Assembly: GCF_001854475.1 (NCBI RefSeq)
Contig: NZ_MNAN01000026.1
Span: 434,001-498,000, forward strand
Length of the DNA stretch: 64,000 nucleotides
Direction: 5' to 3'
From: Pseudoalteromonas byunsanensis
GTDB taxonomy: Bacteria; Pseudomonadota; Gammaproteobacteria; Enterobacterales; Alteromonadaceae
The notes beneath the pieces are model-generated. The model searched no databases. It was not told the origin of the DNA and saw only the letters and a program-made list of their open reading frames with translations. Shown piece by piece: positions 46,480-54,951 of the stretch. The position numbers were made by a program, and so were the translations under genes. The number at the start of each line of letters is the position of its first letter. Position 1 is the first letter of the stretch.

Positions 46480-46797
46480 TTAGAGTGGGTATAAAGACTC
46501 ACCTAGTAGGTGATTGATTTTTTGTTTACGGTGAAGTTCTGAGTGTTCAGCGCGCTGTTCACTCATGGTCTGTACGATTGCCGCCAAAGCTTCGGTGGTA
46601 TCGAGTTTTTGTTGCTCCAGTTTCTGCTGCTGAACTTGCAAAGCGTGTTGTTGCAAAGCTATTGCTTGTATCTGATCAGCCATATCCTCATCAATTTTAC
46701 CAAGTGCGCTGATCAGTCTTAAAACATCTTGCTCGAGTAAGTTGCTTTGGTGTGGCAGAGGGTACGAACGGTGAGGTGTGTTAATTTCAACGGTCAT
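46480..46797 (-). CDS. Small coiled-coil protein
   Basis: The 105-residue protein is almost entirely helical and Gln-rich (QIQAIALQQHALQVQQQKLE). It has no known family. It lies 9 nt after the DPLAQTF-motif gene and before a fibre gene, so it may be a fibre connector or assembly factor. Confidence 0.5.
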   Translation of the reverse strand: MTVEINTPHRSYPLPHQSNLLEQDVLRLISALGKIDEDMADQIQAIALQQHALQVQQQKLEQQKLDTTEALAAIVQTMSEQRAEHSELHRKQKINHLLGESLYPL

Positions 46798-46806
46798 CTT
46801 CGCTCC

Positions 46807-48045
46807 TTAGGTTGAAAATGCGCGCAGATTCGCGATGCGGGGACGATTAGCAGCCGTGCCAACGAGCAGAAGCTTAACCCGCGTGCCTTTGGTAGCTGGG
46901 TCTTGCTCTGAAGATGGGGCAAAACTATGTACGTAATCATACTGTCGCCAGCCATTATCACTGCTGTGCTGTACACTTAAGGGCACGGTTAACCAGCTAC
47001 CATCGTCCTGTTCAAGCTGTACTTCTACAGTGGCGCTATCTTGTAATACCGCCTCAAAACTTACCGTAAATCGACCGCCAACGCGGTAGCTGATCTGACG
47101 GCTGATGTAATCTGCACCAAGCATGACTTCGCCCGCCGCGCACTGGCTTCCCGCAAATAATACCGGGCTCAATGTGCTAGAACCTGATAATGTGGCGCGC
47201 ACATTAACATTGCCGTTAAACTTCTTGGTTAGCTGCTGTGGCGTCCACTCTTGAATATTTTCTAGGGTAAAACTATCCGCACTACTGCCCCCCGTACCCG
47301 TTAGAGTGAAGTTCACCGATGTGTCTGAACTTGGTCTTTGCACAACGGCAAGCGCCATTAAATCAGAGGCTTGAGTAACTGATATATCACCCAAATTGAC
47401 CGTACGTTGTGTGCTGGTAAACTTGGCAGCCTTAAGGTTAAAGGTCAGATCTTTATCCTGATGTGGTGTCCAAGTACTGGCGTTACTTGAAGACAGTAGT
47501 ACCCCAACTTGATAAGGCTGACTGGTTACCCAACCATGTTGTTGGTCATATTTTCCAAGTTCGGCTATTGCCACTTCATGGGCTGCGCCATCGGTCAGTA
47601 CCACAATGGCGTATTCTTGGCCAGACTGTAGTAGCACCGGTGTGAAGCTAAATAATGTGGCATCAGTCAAAGAAATAGCACTGCTTTGAACACGGCTTTG
47701 CGCCAACACGGTTTGCGTTGGAATACCTTGTACAACTTCACGAATTTGCACCTGTACTGACTCTTCTCCCTTGGCAGTAAAGAACAGCTCGACCGCGGCT
47801 ATAAATCGGCTTTGCTGTAATGTGAAAGTTTGTGCCAGTGGGTCAAAGCGCTCGGTGGTAATGGTGGTAACCTGCGCCAGCGTTTCTGTGCGAATTTGAC
47901 CACTACTAGTATAGGTGGCTGTCCCTCTTGAGCCGCCTTCACCTTGGAAAATAACGGATTTTGTACCCGCTGGGATCTGCACCTCGCTTTGCGGTGGTAT
48001 GGTAAAGCGTCCTGTTAACTGACCACTTGAATCGGCTTGAACCAT
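46807..48045 (-). CDS. DPLAQTF-motif tail/adhesin protein
   Basis: The 412-residue beta-rich protein carries FDPLAQTFTLQQSRFIAAVE, a motif common in baseplate-associated proteins next to DUF4815 genes (recalled, not searched). The N-terminal part has IPPQSEVQIPAGTKSVIFQG. The C-terminal ~150 residues look carbohydrate-binding-module-like. It overlaps the DUF4815 gene stop (TAATG). It probably builds the peripheral baseplate or a fibre bracket. Confidence 0.6.
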   Translation of the reverse strand: MVQADSSGQLTGRFTIPPQSEVQIPAGTKSVIFQGEGGSRGTATYTSSGQIRTETLAQVTTITTERFDPLAQTFTLQQSRFIAAVELFFTAKGEESVQVQIREVVQGIPTQTVLAQSRVQSSAISLTDATLFSFTPVLLQSGQEYAIVVLTDGAAHEVAIAELGKYDQQHGWVTSQPYQVGVLLSSSNASTWTPHQDKDLTFNLKAAKFTSTQRTVNLGDISVTQASDLMALAVVQRPSSDTSVNFTLTGTGGSSADSFTLENIQEWTPQQLTKKFNGNVNVRATLSGSSTLSPVLFAGSQCAAGEVMLGADYISRQISYRVGGRFTVSFEAVLQDSATVEVQLEQDDGSWLTVPLSVQHSSDNGWRQYDYVHSFAPSSEQDPATKGTRVKLLLVGTAANRPRIANLRAFST

Positions 48046-50036
48046 TAGATCTCCTCCGCGGTTAGTGTAATGCCATCGAACAATACAGATTCAAGTTGCT
48101 CTCCTGGGCCAAATCCTGAGATAGAGAACTGTACTGTCCGTGGGCGTAAAAATTCCACTTGCTGGGTTTGTACACCCACTCTTTGCGTCTCAACTCGTGT
48201 GCTAATTCTGCGAATACGACCACCGCCACGGTTGAAACGTCTCGTGATTGGGCTGCTCCAACGCTGTGTGGTGACTGTCCAGTGATCCACATTAGGCGAT
48301 AAAGTAACCTCTGCTGGAACAGGCTCAAACGCTTGATAAGGGTTAACCTTCATTTGTCCTGTGCGTTTTGGCTGAGTCAGCACATCTTCAAGTTCATAGG
48401 GTAATAACTCAGTGCTACTTGCATTGAGCGTGCTGACGATGGCATCAACTGGCAGTGTTAGCTCACCATCAATAATGGCTGCGTTTTGTTCTTGGCCTTG
48501 GTCACGCAAGTCATCATCAAGAAATGGGTCCACAAACACCCCGTACTTACTTGCAGGGTCTTGGCTGTTGGCATCATTTCGCAATCGCTCAATGGCAAGC
48601 AATTGGTACAAATCACCTATCTGCCTTTGCATATTTTGTAAATCCAGCATGCTCAGAGAATGAATCGCAACAGACTCCACCCGCGGTACTGACTCACCCC
48701 AATATTGATAGACATATGCCAAGGGTAAATGCTGCTCAGGTACATGAGGTGGCTCTGGGTGTTCTAATACAGAGGCCCCTTTGATGCGTTTAACCTGCCC
48801 TTGCGCATTTAAAACTATCAAATCAATACGCGGTGAATATCGCTGATAATCGACACGAATTTGCTCTGGTAAAACCTCATTGCCACTGTCTATAAATGAC
48901 TTATCAATGCTGTAGTGGGTACTGTTAAATGTGATTGGAACACTGGTGCCATGGGTATAAGTAACCTGATAGCTACTGCCAACAGGCGGGCGTTCACCCG
49001 CAAGTTTCCAAACAATATGATTGCCCTCAAACTCATAATCGTCATGTTCAACGTAAGTTTTATCTTGATAAGAGATCTGTTCGACCGTATCTACACTGGT
49101 ATTTGGAAAACTGTCTTGAAGTTGGTCGCTACGCGTGAGCATCGCTACTTTACGCACCACCGCATAAACACGCTCAACTTGTTTAACCGGAGGGTAGTCA
49201 AATTTGATTGGCGAGCTGGCATCTTGTACATCACTTAACTCGGCTTTTTCGGTTTTGATGCTTTGTACATCAGGGTCATACAAAAATGAAACCGGCAGTG
49301 CTGTTGCATAGCTTAATTCAAACCCCGAAATATGCGCTTTGCCAGCCTGTAAGCTAAAGTGTTGGTTATTCTCAGCGGTTTTAATGTAGTGTAAGCCTAG
49401 TCCTTCAACGACATAATTGCCGCCATTAGACTCTCTATCATAGCGCGCCAGCGCACGTGTAATTGAATCTTGCTCTGGTGGAGCCTCCTTGATAACCAAC
49501 ACGCCCTGATTAATTTGATACACAGGATAAAACTCTGTGTTAGTACTTTGTGCCTGTGTTAATAACCCCCAGCGCGCAGTCACTTTTAGTCGTGCAGCGC
49601 CCGCTTCATTATAGTTTTGCGATAGCATTGGCGAGTTACCGCCCGCGGGGTCTCGTAGTTCACCGTCATCTTGCTCGGTAATAACCTCACTATCTAGCAA
49701 TACACCAATGATCGCATCACCACTGGTGTCAAAGTCAAATGATCGCTCCGCAAGCTGACGCACTGCACCGCGAATGTAAACGGATGCTTGCGCAACACGA
49801 GCTTGTTGCGCTTCTATTCTGACCCCTCCGCCTGCGACAATATCACCATCTTTAAGTAGCGCATCGGCAACGCCCTTTAACTGATGACTAACCTGACATT
49901 GCACATCATTGAGTTCACGGCTTTGCAGCCCTTTACCAGCTCGAAATAGTATTTGCTCGTATTGTTTTGAGGCATCAAATTTTTGATAAAAATCTGGATG
50001 CTCTGCCACAATTTGATTGTATATATGTTCTTGCAT
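48045..50036 (-). CDS. DUF4815-family tail protein
   Basis: The 663-residue protein matches the DUF4815 family: YQKFDASKQYEQILFRAGKG, LQSRELNDVQCQVSHQLKGV, then DGDIVAGGGVRIEAQ. The family occurs in large contractile phages; its structural role is uncertain. The C-terminal end has beta repeats (RRISTRVETQRVGVQTQQVE). It lies 9 nt after the small collar-like gene at 50046 and forms a cluster with the DPLAQTF-motif protein. Confidence 0.75.
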   Translation of the reverse strand: MQEHIYNQIVAEHPDFYQKFDASKQYEQILFRAGKGLQSRELNDVQCQVSHQLKGVADALLKDGDIVAGGGVRIEAQQARVAQASVYIRGAVRQLAERSFDFDTSGDAIIGVLLDSEVITEQDDGELRDPAGGNSPMLSQNYNEAGAARLKVTARWGLLTQAQSTNTEFYPVYQINQGVLVIKEAPPEQDSITRALARYDRESNGGNYVVEGLGLHYIKTAENNQHFSLQAGKAHISGFELSYATALPVSFLYDPDVQSIKTEKAELSDVQDASSPIKFDYPPVKQVERVYAVVRKVAMLTRSDQLQDSFPNTSVDTVEQISYQDKTYVEHDDYEFEGNHIVWKLAGERPPVGSSYQVTYTHGTSVPITFNSTHYSIDKSFIDSGNEVLPEQIRVDYQRYSPRIDLIVLNAQGQVKRIKGASVLEHPEPPHVPEQHLPLAYVYQYWGESVPRVESVAIHSLSMLDLQNMQRQIGDLYQLLAIERLRNDANSQDPASKYGVFVDPFLDDDLRDQGQEQNAAIIDGELTLPVDAIVSTLNASSTELLPYELEDVLTQPKRTGQMKVNPYQAFEPVPAEVTLSPNVDHWTVTTQRWSSPITRRFNRGGGRIRRISTRVETQRVGVQTQQVEFLRPRTVQFSISGFGPGEQLESVLFDGITLTAEEI

Positions 50037-50045
50037 AATGCTCCC

Positions 50046-50528
50046 TTAGAAGCTTATTACAAATTCAAAAGACTCACGTACCCCTTGGTCGCGATAAATC
50101 GCAGGGCGATGCTCTAACAGCAGCAAGGTGCCTTGTTGTTCGATGTCTTCTGGTTGAAAATACAACTGCCCTGAAGGAGTGCCGGCTTTAGGCACTGTCC
50201 CCACCATCAGACCCAACTCACGGATTGATTTTGATAACCCGTCATTAAAGTCGTAATTAAATTGGCAATAAAGGTGAGGGGTTGGATGATTGACGACTTT
50301 ATAGCGACCATTAGGGACTTGTATTTCACCCTGTTCATCTGCTTCGCAATAAAGCACACGTGTGGCTTCGCGATAACCAAGAACGGAAGTGAGTTCTGTA
50401 CTGGTACTGGGCTCAGAGGGCAACTGCGTATCCCACTCAATTGCGCCTTGACCCCAGGCTAAATAAATAGATTTTTGCTTTATCGCATTGGCGAGTTCTA
50501 TGCGCCCAGCGCGGGTTAGTATAGCCAC
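50046..50528 (-). CDS. Tail-collar-like protein next to DUF4815
   Basis: The 160-residue protein starts MAILTRAGRIELANAIKQKS and has YLAWGQGAIEWD, SVLGYREATRVLYCEADEQG and KSIRELGLMVGTVP. This parallels gpH N-domains in layout, including a conserved IRE-G block. It is probably the attachment domain for a fibre or the DUF4815 protein. A terminator lies just upstream at 50573. Confidence 0.58.
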   Translation of the reverse strand: MAILTRAGRIELANAIKQKSIYLAWGQGAIEWDTQLPSEPSTSTELTSVLGYREATRVLYCEADEQGEIQVPNGRYKVVNHPTPHLYCQFNYDFNDGLSKSIRELGLMVGTVPKAGTPSGQLYFQPEDIEQQGTLLLLEHRPAIYRDQGVRESFEFVISF

Positions 50529-50572
50529 CCTGTACTCCTATCAATGTTCATTAATGTGTAAGTAACATGCAT

Positions 50573-50598
50573 AAAAAAACCCGCCTAAGCGGGTTTTT
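50573..50598 (-). terminator. Terminator upstream of the DUF4815 cluster
   Basis: Stem AACCCGC with GCGGGTT and a run of seven T residues on the minus strand, between the 263-residue chaperone-like gene and the collar-like gene. Confidence 0.9.
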
Positions 50599-50617
50599 CA
50601 TTGCGTTTTTATCTGCG

Positions 50618-51409
50618 TTACTCGCCTATCCACAACGCGGTTTGTTGCTCTGATGCGAGTTTGCAAGCGCTAAATAGCTGCTCTTTGCTCACTTGTACAA
50701 CATCATTATTTGCCAGTACCCAAGAGGTTAAACTCTGCTCTTCCATCACCAATAACTTGCGTGCCATGCGCTGTTGACTCAGCTCATCGGCGTCAAACAT
50801 CATGCCATCAACTTCTACCGTTTGCTGCGCGAGCAACGCGCTACGTGATTGCTTAAAACGCTCGCGCTTAACCATGGCAATCTGTTCTTGTGAATGAGCT
50901 TCAGTTGCCGGGTAAAAACGTACCACGCAGGCGTCGTCATCATACTCAGTACGTGCTGGAGCTTGTTCAGTGCTCAAAGCTAAGTCAACCTCCACATACT
51001 CCTTACGATAGCAGGCTCTGCGCAGCGACATATCAATTTGTGGGGCCGCTGGCAGTTCTGGCACTTCCACCGCCTCACCTTCGCTCCCCTCATTAAGACT
51101 CGCATTGTATGCTAGCGCCTCTTGGCGTTGCTCTTGGGCTTCGACAACATCTAGCTCCCACTGCTGATAAGCCGCTGTATAAGCCGCTTGCTCCTGCTCA
51201 ATGGCTTGTTGCAACGCCTGTTCGACCTGCTCCTGAGGATGGCGAAGTGCTATTTTGGTAAGTACATCTTCATAACTCATTTGTGGCTGTTCAAAAGTAG
51301 CTTCAACCTCCAAAGTGGTGCTGCTTGGAGATACTTGTTGCTCTGTTTGCTGAGCGTCAGGCACAGTTGTTTCGACCGCTGAAGCAGTCTGCTCGTTTGT
51401 TTGTTCCAT
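50618..51409 (-). CDS. Acidic helical protein, possible fibre chaperone
   Basis: The 263-residue protein is acidic and Gln/Glu/Ala-rich with helical stretches (ALQQAIEQEQAAYTAAYQQW, WELDVVEAQEQRQEALAYNA). It ends with a cysteine-containing helix. The start at 51409 has AAGGAC upstream. Its position right after the two giant fibres suggests a dedicated folding or assembly partner. Family unknown. Confidence 0.5.
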   Translation of the reverse strand: MEQTNEQTASAVETTVPDAQQTEQQVSPSSTTLEVEATFEQPQMSYEDVLTKIALRHPQEQVEQALQQAIEQEQAAYTAAYQQWELDVVEAQEQRQEALAYNASLNEGSEGEAVEVPELPAAPQIDMSLRRACYRKEYVEVDLALSTEQAPARTEYDDDACVVRFYPATEAHSQEQIAMVKRERFKQSRSALLAQQTVEVDGMMFDADELSQQRMARKLLVMEEQSLTSWVLANNDVVQVSKEQLFSACKLASEQQTALWIGE

Positions 51410-51419
51410 AAAATTGTCC

Positions 51420-54400
51420 TTAGTGGCTGGCAATACCCAGCGGAAGTTGTGTGTGGTGGCAAAACACTTTGACTGTGTTGCCATTTAAATCGGTTTTGGT
51501 GTTTTCACCGTTGATGATTGGTATGGTTTGGTCATCGCCCCAGTTAAAGCTATCGCTGAAAAACTTAAATGAGTAATCCGTATTGGTGCGATATTTCAAA
51601 CCAATATCATCTATTGACCAGTCAGCGTCGTTAAAAGGCACCGCCGTTGCTGTACTGTGCATTCGTTTTAATAGTCGACCTTTAAGCGGCCCGTCAATCA
51701 GACGATAAACGCCGTATGCCGTTTTCGGTTCTGTTGAACTCTCAGAAATATCAATTATCGGTTTTTTATCGTATTGCAGTTCAGTTCCGTTAAGCTGCAA
51801 ATACAGCAAGCCATTTTTTTCTACTATTGTGCTTAGTATTTTAACCGCACTGGACGGCTCTTCTTGACTGTCTAGACTAAGCGGCGCATGCCTTGGCTCA
51901 TCACCAGCCCTGTTGGTCCAAGTTAGTTTACTTGACGGATAGTGTTTGCCTATTTTGGTCACTACAAGCTCTTCTTGAAAGTGCGGACTATTCGCTCTAG
52001 TACCGATTGTTTTATTAAGACTAAATTGCAAACGGTTTCCGTAGTCTAATCGATGAGATTGTGTAGCGTATACGTTACTCATGCTGCCTTTGATTGATAA
52101 CACGTTGTTTGGCTGAGTAAAGTTAGCTAGTGTTTGATAACTCAGTAAGGCTACAGAGCCATTCGAAATAACCCATGGATCTGTCGTGTTACTCACTACA
52201 TCTACTTGTTGAGCACCCGACTGCCAAGATACACCGTCATCAAGCGTCCATATGACTTTAACATCTGAGCCATTCACTAATTTTCTATTCAGTTGCTTGC
52301 GTCCATCCTCTAGACTTGGTAACCACCGGCCAACAACGCCATCAGGGAATGTGGCCGCAATACGTTCTGGGTGACCGATTATGTCCACCCATGGAAGTGA
52401 GTCGAATTCAGCCGACAGCTTTTTGGAAAACACAATTTGAATCACATCAGTAGACGCAATCGGTTTATCCGCTTCAAAATAGATGTGTCTTGGCCCAGCT
52501 GAGCTTTCATCAAAAGCCACTGGGTATTTATCTTTATCTATTGTTGATATCCAACCCTGAGTTACGTTCAATACATGATATTGATCGAACCCAACGGGTG
52601 AGATAACAGAGCGACTACTTTCATAAAACTGGGTTACTTCTATAATTACTTTAAGCGTAGGATAGGTCTCTGAAACAACAATATCACGCTGTGATATGTC
52701 GATGTTCACCGTCGGATTCACTTTGCTGAAGTAAACCAGATCCTTTCCTCGCAATGTCCCTGATACGGCTTTACTTAACGCATCTTCTCGTAGTTGGTTT
52801 CTATCTAGCTTATTAGCATTTAGGCGTAAATCTTCAACTTGTCCTGCATAGATAGCATCGTGGTACTTATATTGATCAGGACGCCCCGAAAATGTAGCGC
52901 CCCGTGCTATTGAACCACCATTCGTTTGTGAACTATACAAAAAGCAATCTAGCGTGTTTTTGGGTGTTACAACATCTGCGTGATACCAGTATTGCTCTGA
53001 CTGCGGTGCAGACTTAAACTGCAACATCGCTGTTCCCAACGGATTATAAACAGGATGAAAGGCACCTTGATTTAAACGTTGTACAAGAGCAATGGGGATT
53101 GCTTGGCAATGTGCTCTTTTACCCCATGCGCCATTATCCTTATCACGATATTTACTCACCCCAGTATAAGCCAACATACCATTATCTGGACCTATCGCTT
53201 CAACCGAAGGTAAAGACCCTTGCAAGCGTAAACAGTGTGGGTAAACATCTCGAATAACAGAGCTGTCGGTAACAGTGCCTACACTCAACGGCCCTTTCCA
53301 TTGGGCTCCACATCCTTCTATCACCCTTATTCGATACCTAACTTGAAAATACGCCTTAGCTTCAGGGTCATAATAAATATTGTGTTCAGGATTTTTTAAA
53401 AACTTAACGCGGTTAGCATCTGAAAGTGTTGACCACTTTACGCCAAAGCCTTTGGTGTTTTGATCCCATTCACCGAAAGCTGAATAGCTTTGCGCGACGA
53501 GGTTGTTTAGCAGTGGTATATCTTGATATGTACTTGCACCAAATTGCATATTACCCAGCGGATACACCACATCTTTGTCAGCTATCTTTTCGTGCCAAGA
53601 TTCTAAAAAGACTAAGTCTTTACGAGAGGTGATCACTTGCTCTGAACTTGGCAGCGTTTGCCAGCTATGAATAGTGACCTTTTGTCCAGCCTGAGGTAAT
53701 GGAAGGCGAAAATATACGCCAGAACCCGAAAACTCTTGATTGATACGAACCGTTTGCGGGGTATTGGCTGCAACATTAAGCATTCTTATCAGCGGCGTAT
53801 CACCTACCGTGCCATTCGCATCTCGCAATTCAACGGTCGTATCAATACTACTTGAAAATTTGATCTCAACCTGATGCTCACCTGCCGATGTTTTATTAGC
53901 AAAATATAATCCCCCCGCTGCGGTCTGCTCAACGTTAAACTCTTCCAAATTCACATCATAATTACCTGAATGAATGGCATTTGGGTGCTGATTTTTTTTC
54001 TCGTTAAACGCCTCAGCTGCACTGGCATGTTGCGTTACCTTGCCAGTTGCTGAGTCATAGATTTTGGTGCCATCTGGGGCCGATGGAAAGCGTATATCAC
54101 ACCAGTTGGTGTTTCTTGCAACATAGTCTATGCGTAATTCAACACCATCTACCAAAGCAACGGGGTATTTTGTGGCAGAATCCCCTTGTCCTGTAGAGCT
54201 CGAGTTAATGCCCATATACAGCAAACCATCGGTTTGCTCCCACATTCCTTGGTTTACAACTCGATGTGCACCGGCGCTGGCCCAATGCTGACCCCACTGG
54301 ATAAAACCACTGCCCGCAAACTGCTGCTTACGTAACTTACGTAGCGCATCAAATTGAGCTTTGCTCATCACCTCTGGATGTGGACTAATTTTTTGTGCTT

Positions 54401-54659
54401 CACCTATCAAGCTTGGCAGTGTATCCACTTGATAGCTTTGGCCGCTAAAGTCTTTTAAGGTGACTTTACCGGTTTTGGTCTGCCAGTCATTAATGGCTTG
54501 ATGATTACTTTTAATAAGCTCATGTGTTTGCGTGATATCGACCTTTACTTGGTCGATTTCATTAATACTCTCAACTACATCATTGGCCAGTTTTAAACTG
54601 GCATCAGTTTGCTCAGCGGCAGCTTGCTGCAACTGAGTAATTTGTGCTTCGATTGTCAT
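51420..54659 (-). CDS. Giant tail fibre A
   Basis: The 1079-residue protein has an N-terminal coiled-coil (about 1-60). A conserved block follows (DWQTKTGKVTLKDFSGQSYQ, PHPEVMSKAQFDALRKLRKQ), then alternating variable and conserved segments. Conserved internal blocks are VFLESWHEKIADKDVVYPLG, KFLKNPEHNIYYDPEAKAYF and DSLPWVDIIGHPERIAATFP. The C-terminus is VFCHHTQLPLGIASH. It is a paralogue of the upstream gene at 54952 with a mosaic pattern. It probably forms a long receptor-binding fibre or adhesin linked to the H2 protein. Confidence 0.75.
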   Translation of the reverse strand: MTIEAQITQLQQAAAEQTDASLKLANDVVESINEIDQVKVDITQTHELIKSNHQAINDWQTKTGKVTLKDFSGQSYQVDTLPSLIGEAQKISPHPEVMSKAQFDALRKLRKQQFAGSGFIQWGQHWASAGAHRVVNQGMWEQTDGLLYMGINSSSTGQGDSATKYPVALVDGVELRIDYVARNTNWCDIRFPSAPDGTKIYDSATGKVTQHASAAEAFNEKKNQHPNAIHSGNYDVNLEEFNVEQTAAGGLYFANKTSAGEHQVEIKFSSSIDTTVELRDANGTVGDTPLIRMLNVAANTPQTVRINQEFSGSGVYFRLPLPQAGQKVTIHSWQTLPSSEQVITSRKDLVFLESWHEKIADKDVVYPLGNMQFGASTYQDIPLLNNLVAQSYSAFGEWDQNTKGFGVKWSTLSDANRVKFLKNPEHNIYYDPEAKAYFQVRYRIRVIEGCGAQWKGPLSVGTVTDSSVIRDVYPHCLRLQGSLPSVEAIGPDNGMLAYTGVSKYRDKDNGAWGKRAHCQAIPIALVQRLNQGAFHPVYNPLGTAMLQFKSAPQSEQYWYHADVVTPKNTLDCFLYSSQTNGGSIARGATFSGRPDQYKYHDAIYAGQVEDLRLNANKLDRNQLREDALSKAVSGTLRGKDLVYFSKVNPTVNIDISQRDIVVSETYPTLKVIIEVTQFYESSRSVISPVGFDQYHVLNVTQGWISTIDKDKYPVAFDESSAGPRHIYFEADKPIASTDVIQIVFSKKLSAEFDSLPWVDIIGHPERIAATFPDGVVGRWLPSLEDGRKQLNRKLVNGSDVKVIWTLDDGVSWQSGAQQVDVVSNTTDPWVISNGSVALLSYQTLANFTQPNNVLSIKGSMSNVYATQSHRLDYGNRLQFSLNKTIGTRANSPHFQEELVVTKIGKHYPSSKLTWTNRAGDEPRHAPLSLDSQEEPSSAVKILSTIVEKNGLLYLQLNGTELQYDKKPIIDISESSTEPKTAYGVYRLIDGPLKGRLLKRMHSTATAVPFNDADWSIDDIGLKYRTNTDYSFKFFSDSFNWGDDQTIPIINGENTKTDLNGNTVKVFCHHTQLPLGIASH

Positions 54660-54951
54660 TTCCCTTTCCTTTGTATGGCTTTATAGCCGTTGCTAAAAAG
54701 TCATACATCCAACGATTAAAATAGAAGGCTTAGTTTCGCTTCCAACAGACGAAATTCAACCATTGAACCAAAACGCGAGCGCGTTCGGGCATAAACTGTG
54801 GGCAAGGGTTATTAGCTTTGCCCACAATAACGACACTTTAACCAGATAACGGAAAAAATATCGGTCAAGTTTGCCCTGTGGGCAGTTGGTACTACCCACG
54901 CGTTTGGTTATGTCTCTATTTCACTCATTGTTTAGAAAAGAATTTTGCTAG
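54660..54951 (-). other. Intergenic region between the two giant fibre genes
   Basis: About 292 nt. It holds a hairpin at 54797-54826 (TGTGGGCAA with TTGCCCACA) and, near 54866, a sequence resembling part of the repeated motif of the 43.7-44.6 kb block (GGTCAA plus a nearby GCCCTGTG). No coding frame is seen. It may contain a promoter or leader for fibre A. Confidence 0.5.
54797..54826 (-). terminator. Terminator-like hairpin between giant fibres
   Basis: Perfect 9-bp stem with a 12-nt loop; on the minus strand it is followed by AGTTTATG, a weak U-tract. Confidence 0.5.

Noticed and set aside
50207..50440. Alternative minus-strand frame inside the collar-like gene
   Set aside because: Fully nested in another frame, no family and no ribosome site.
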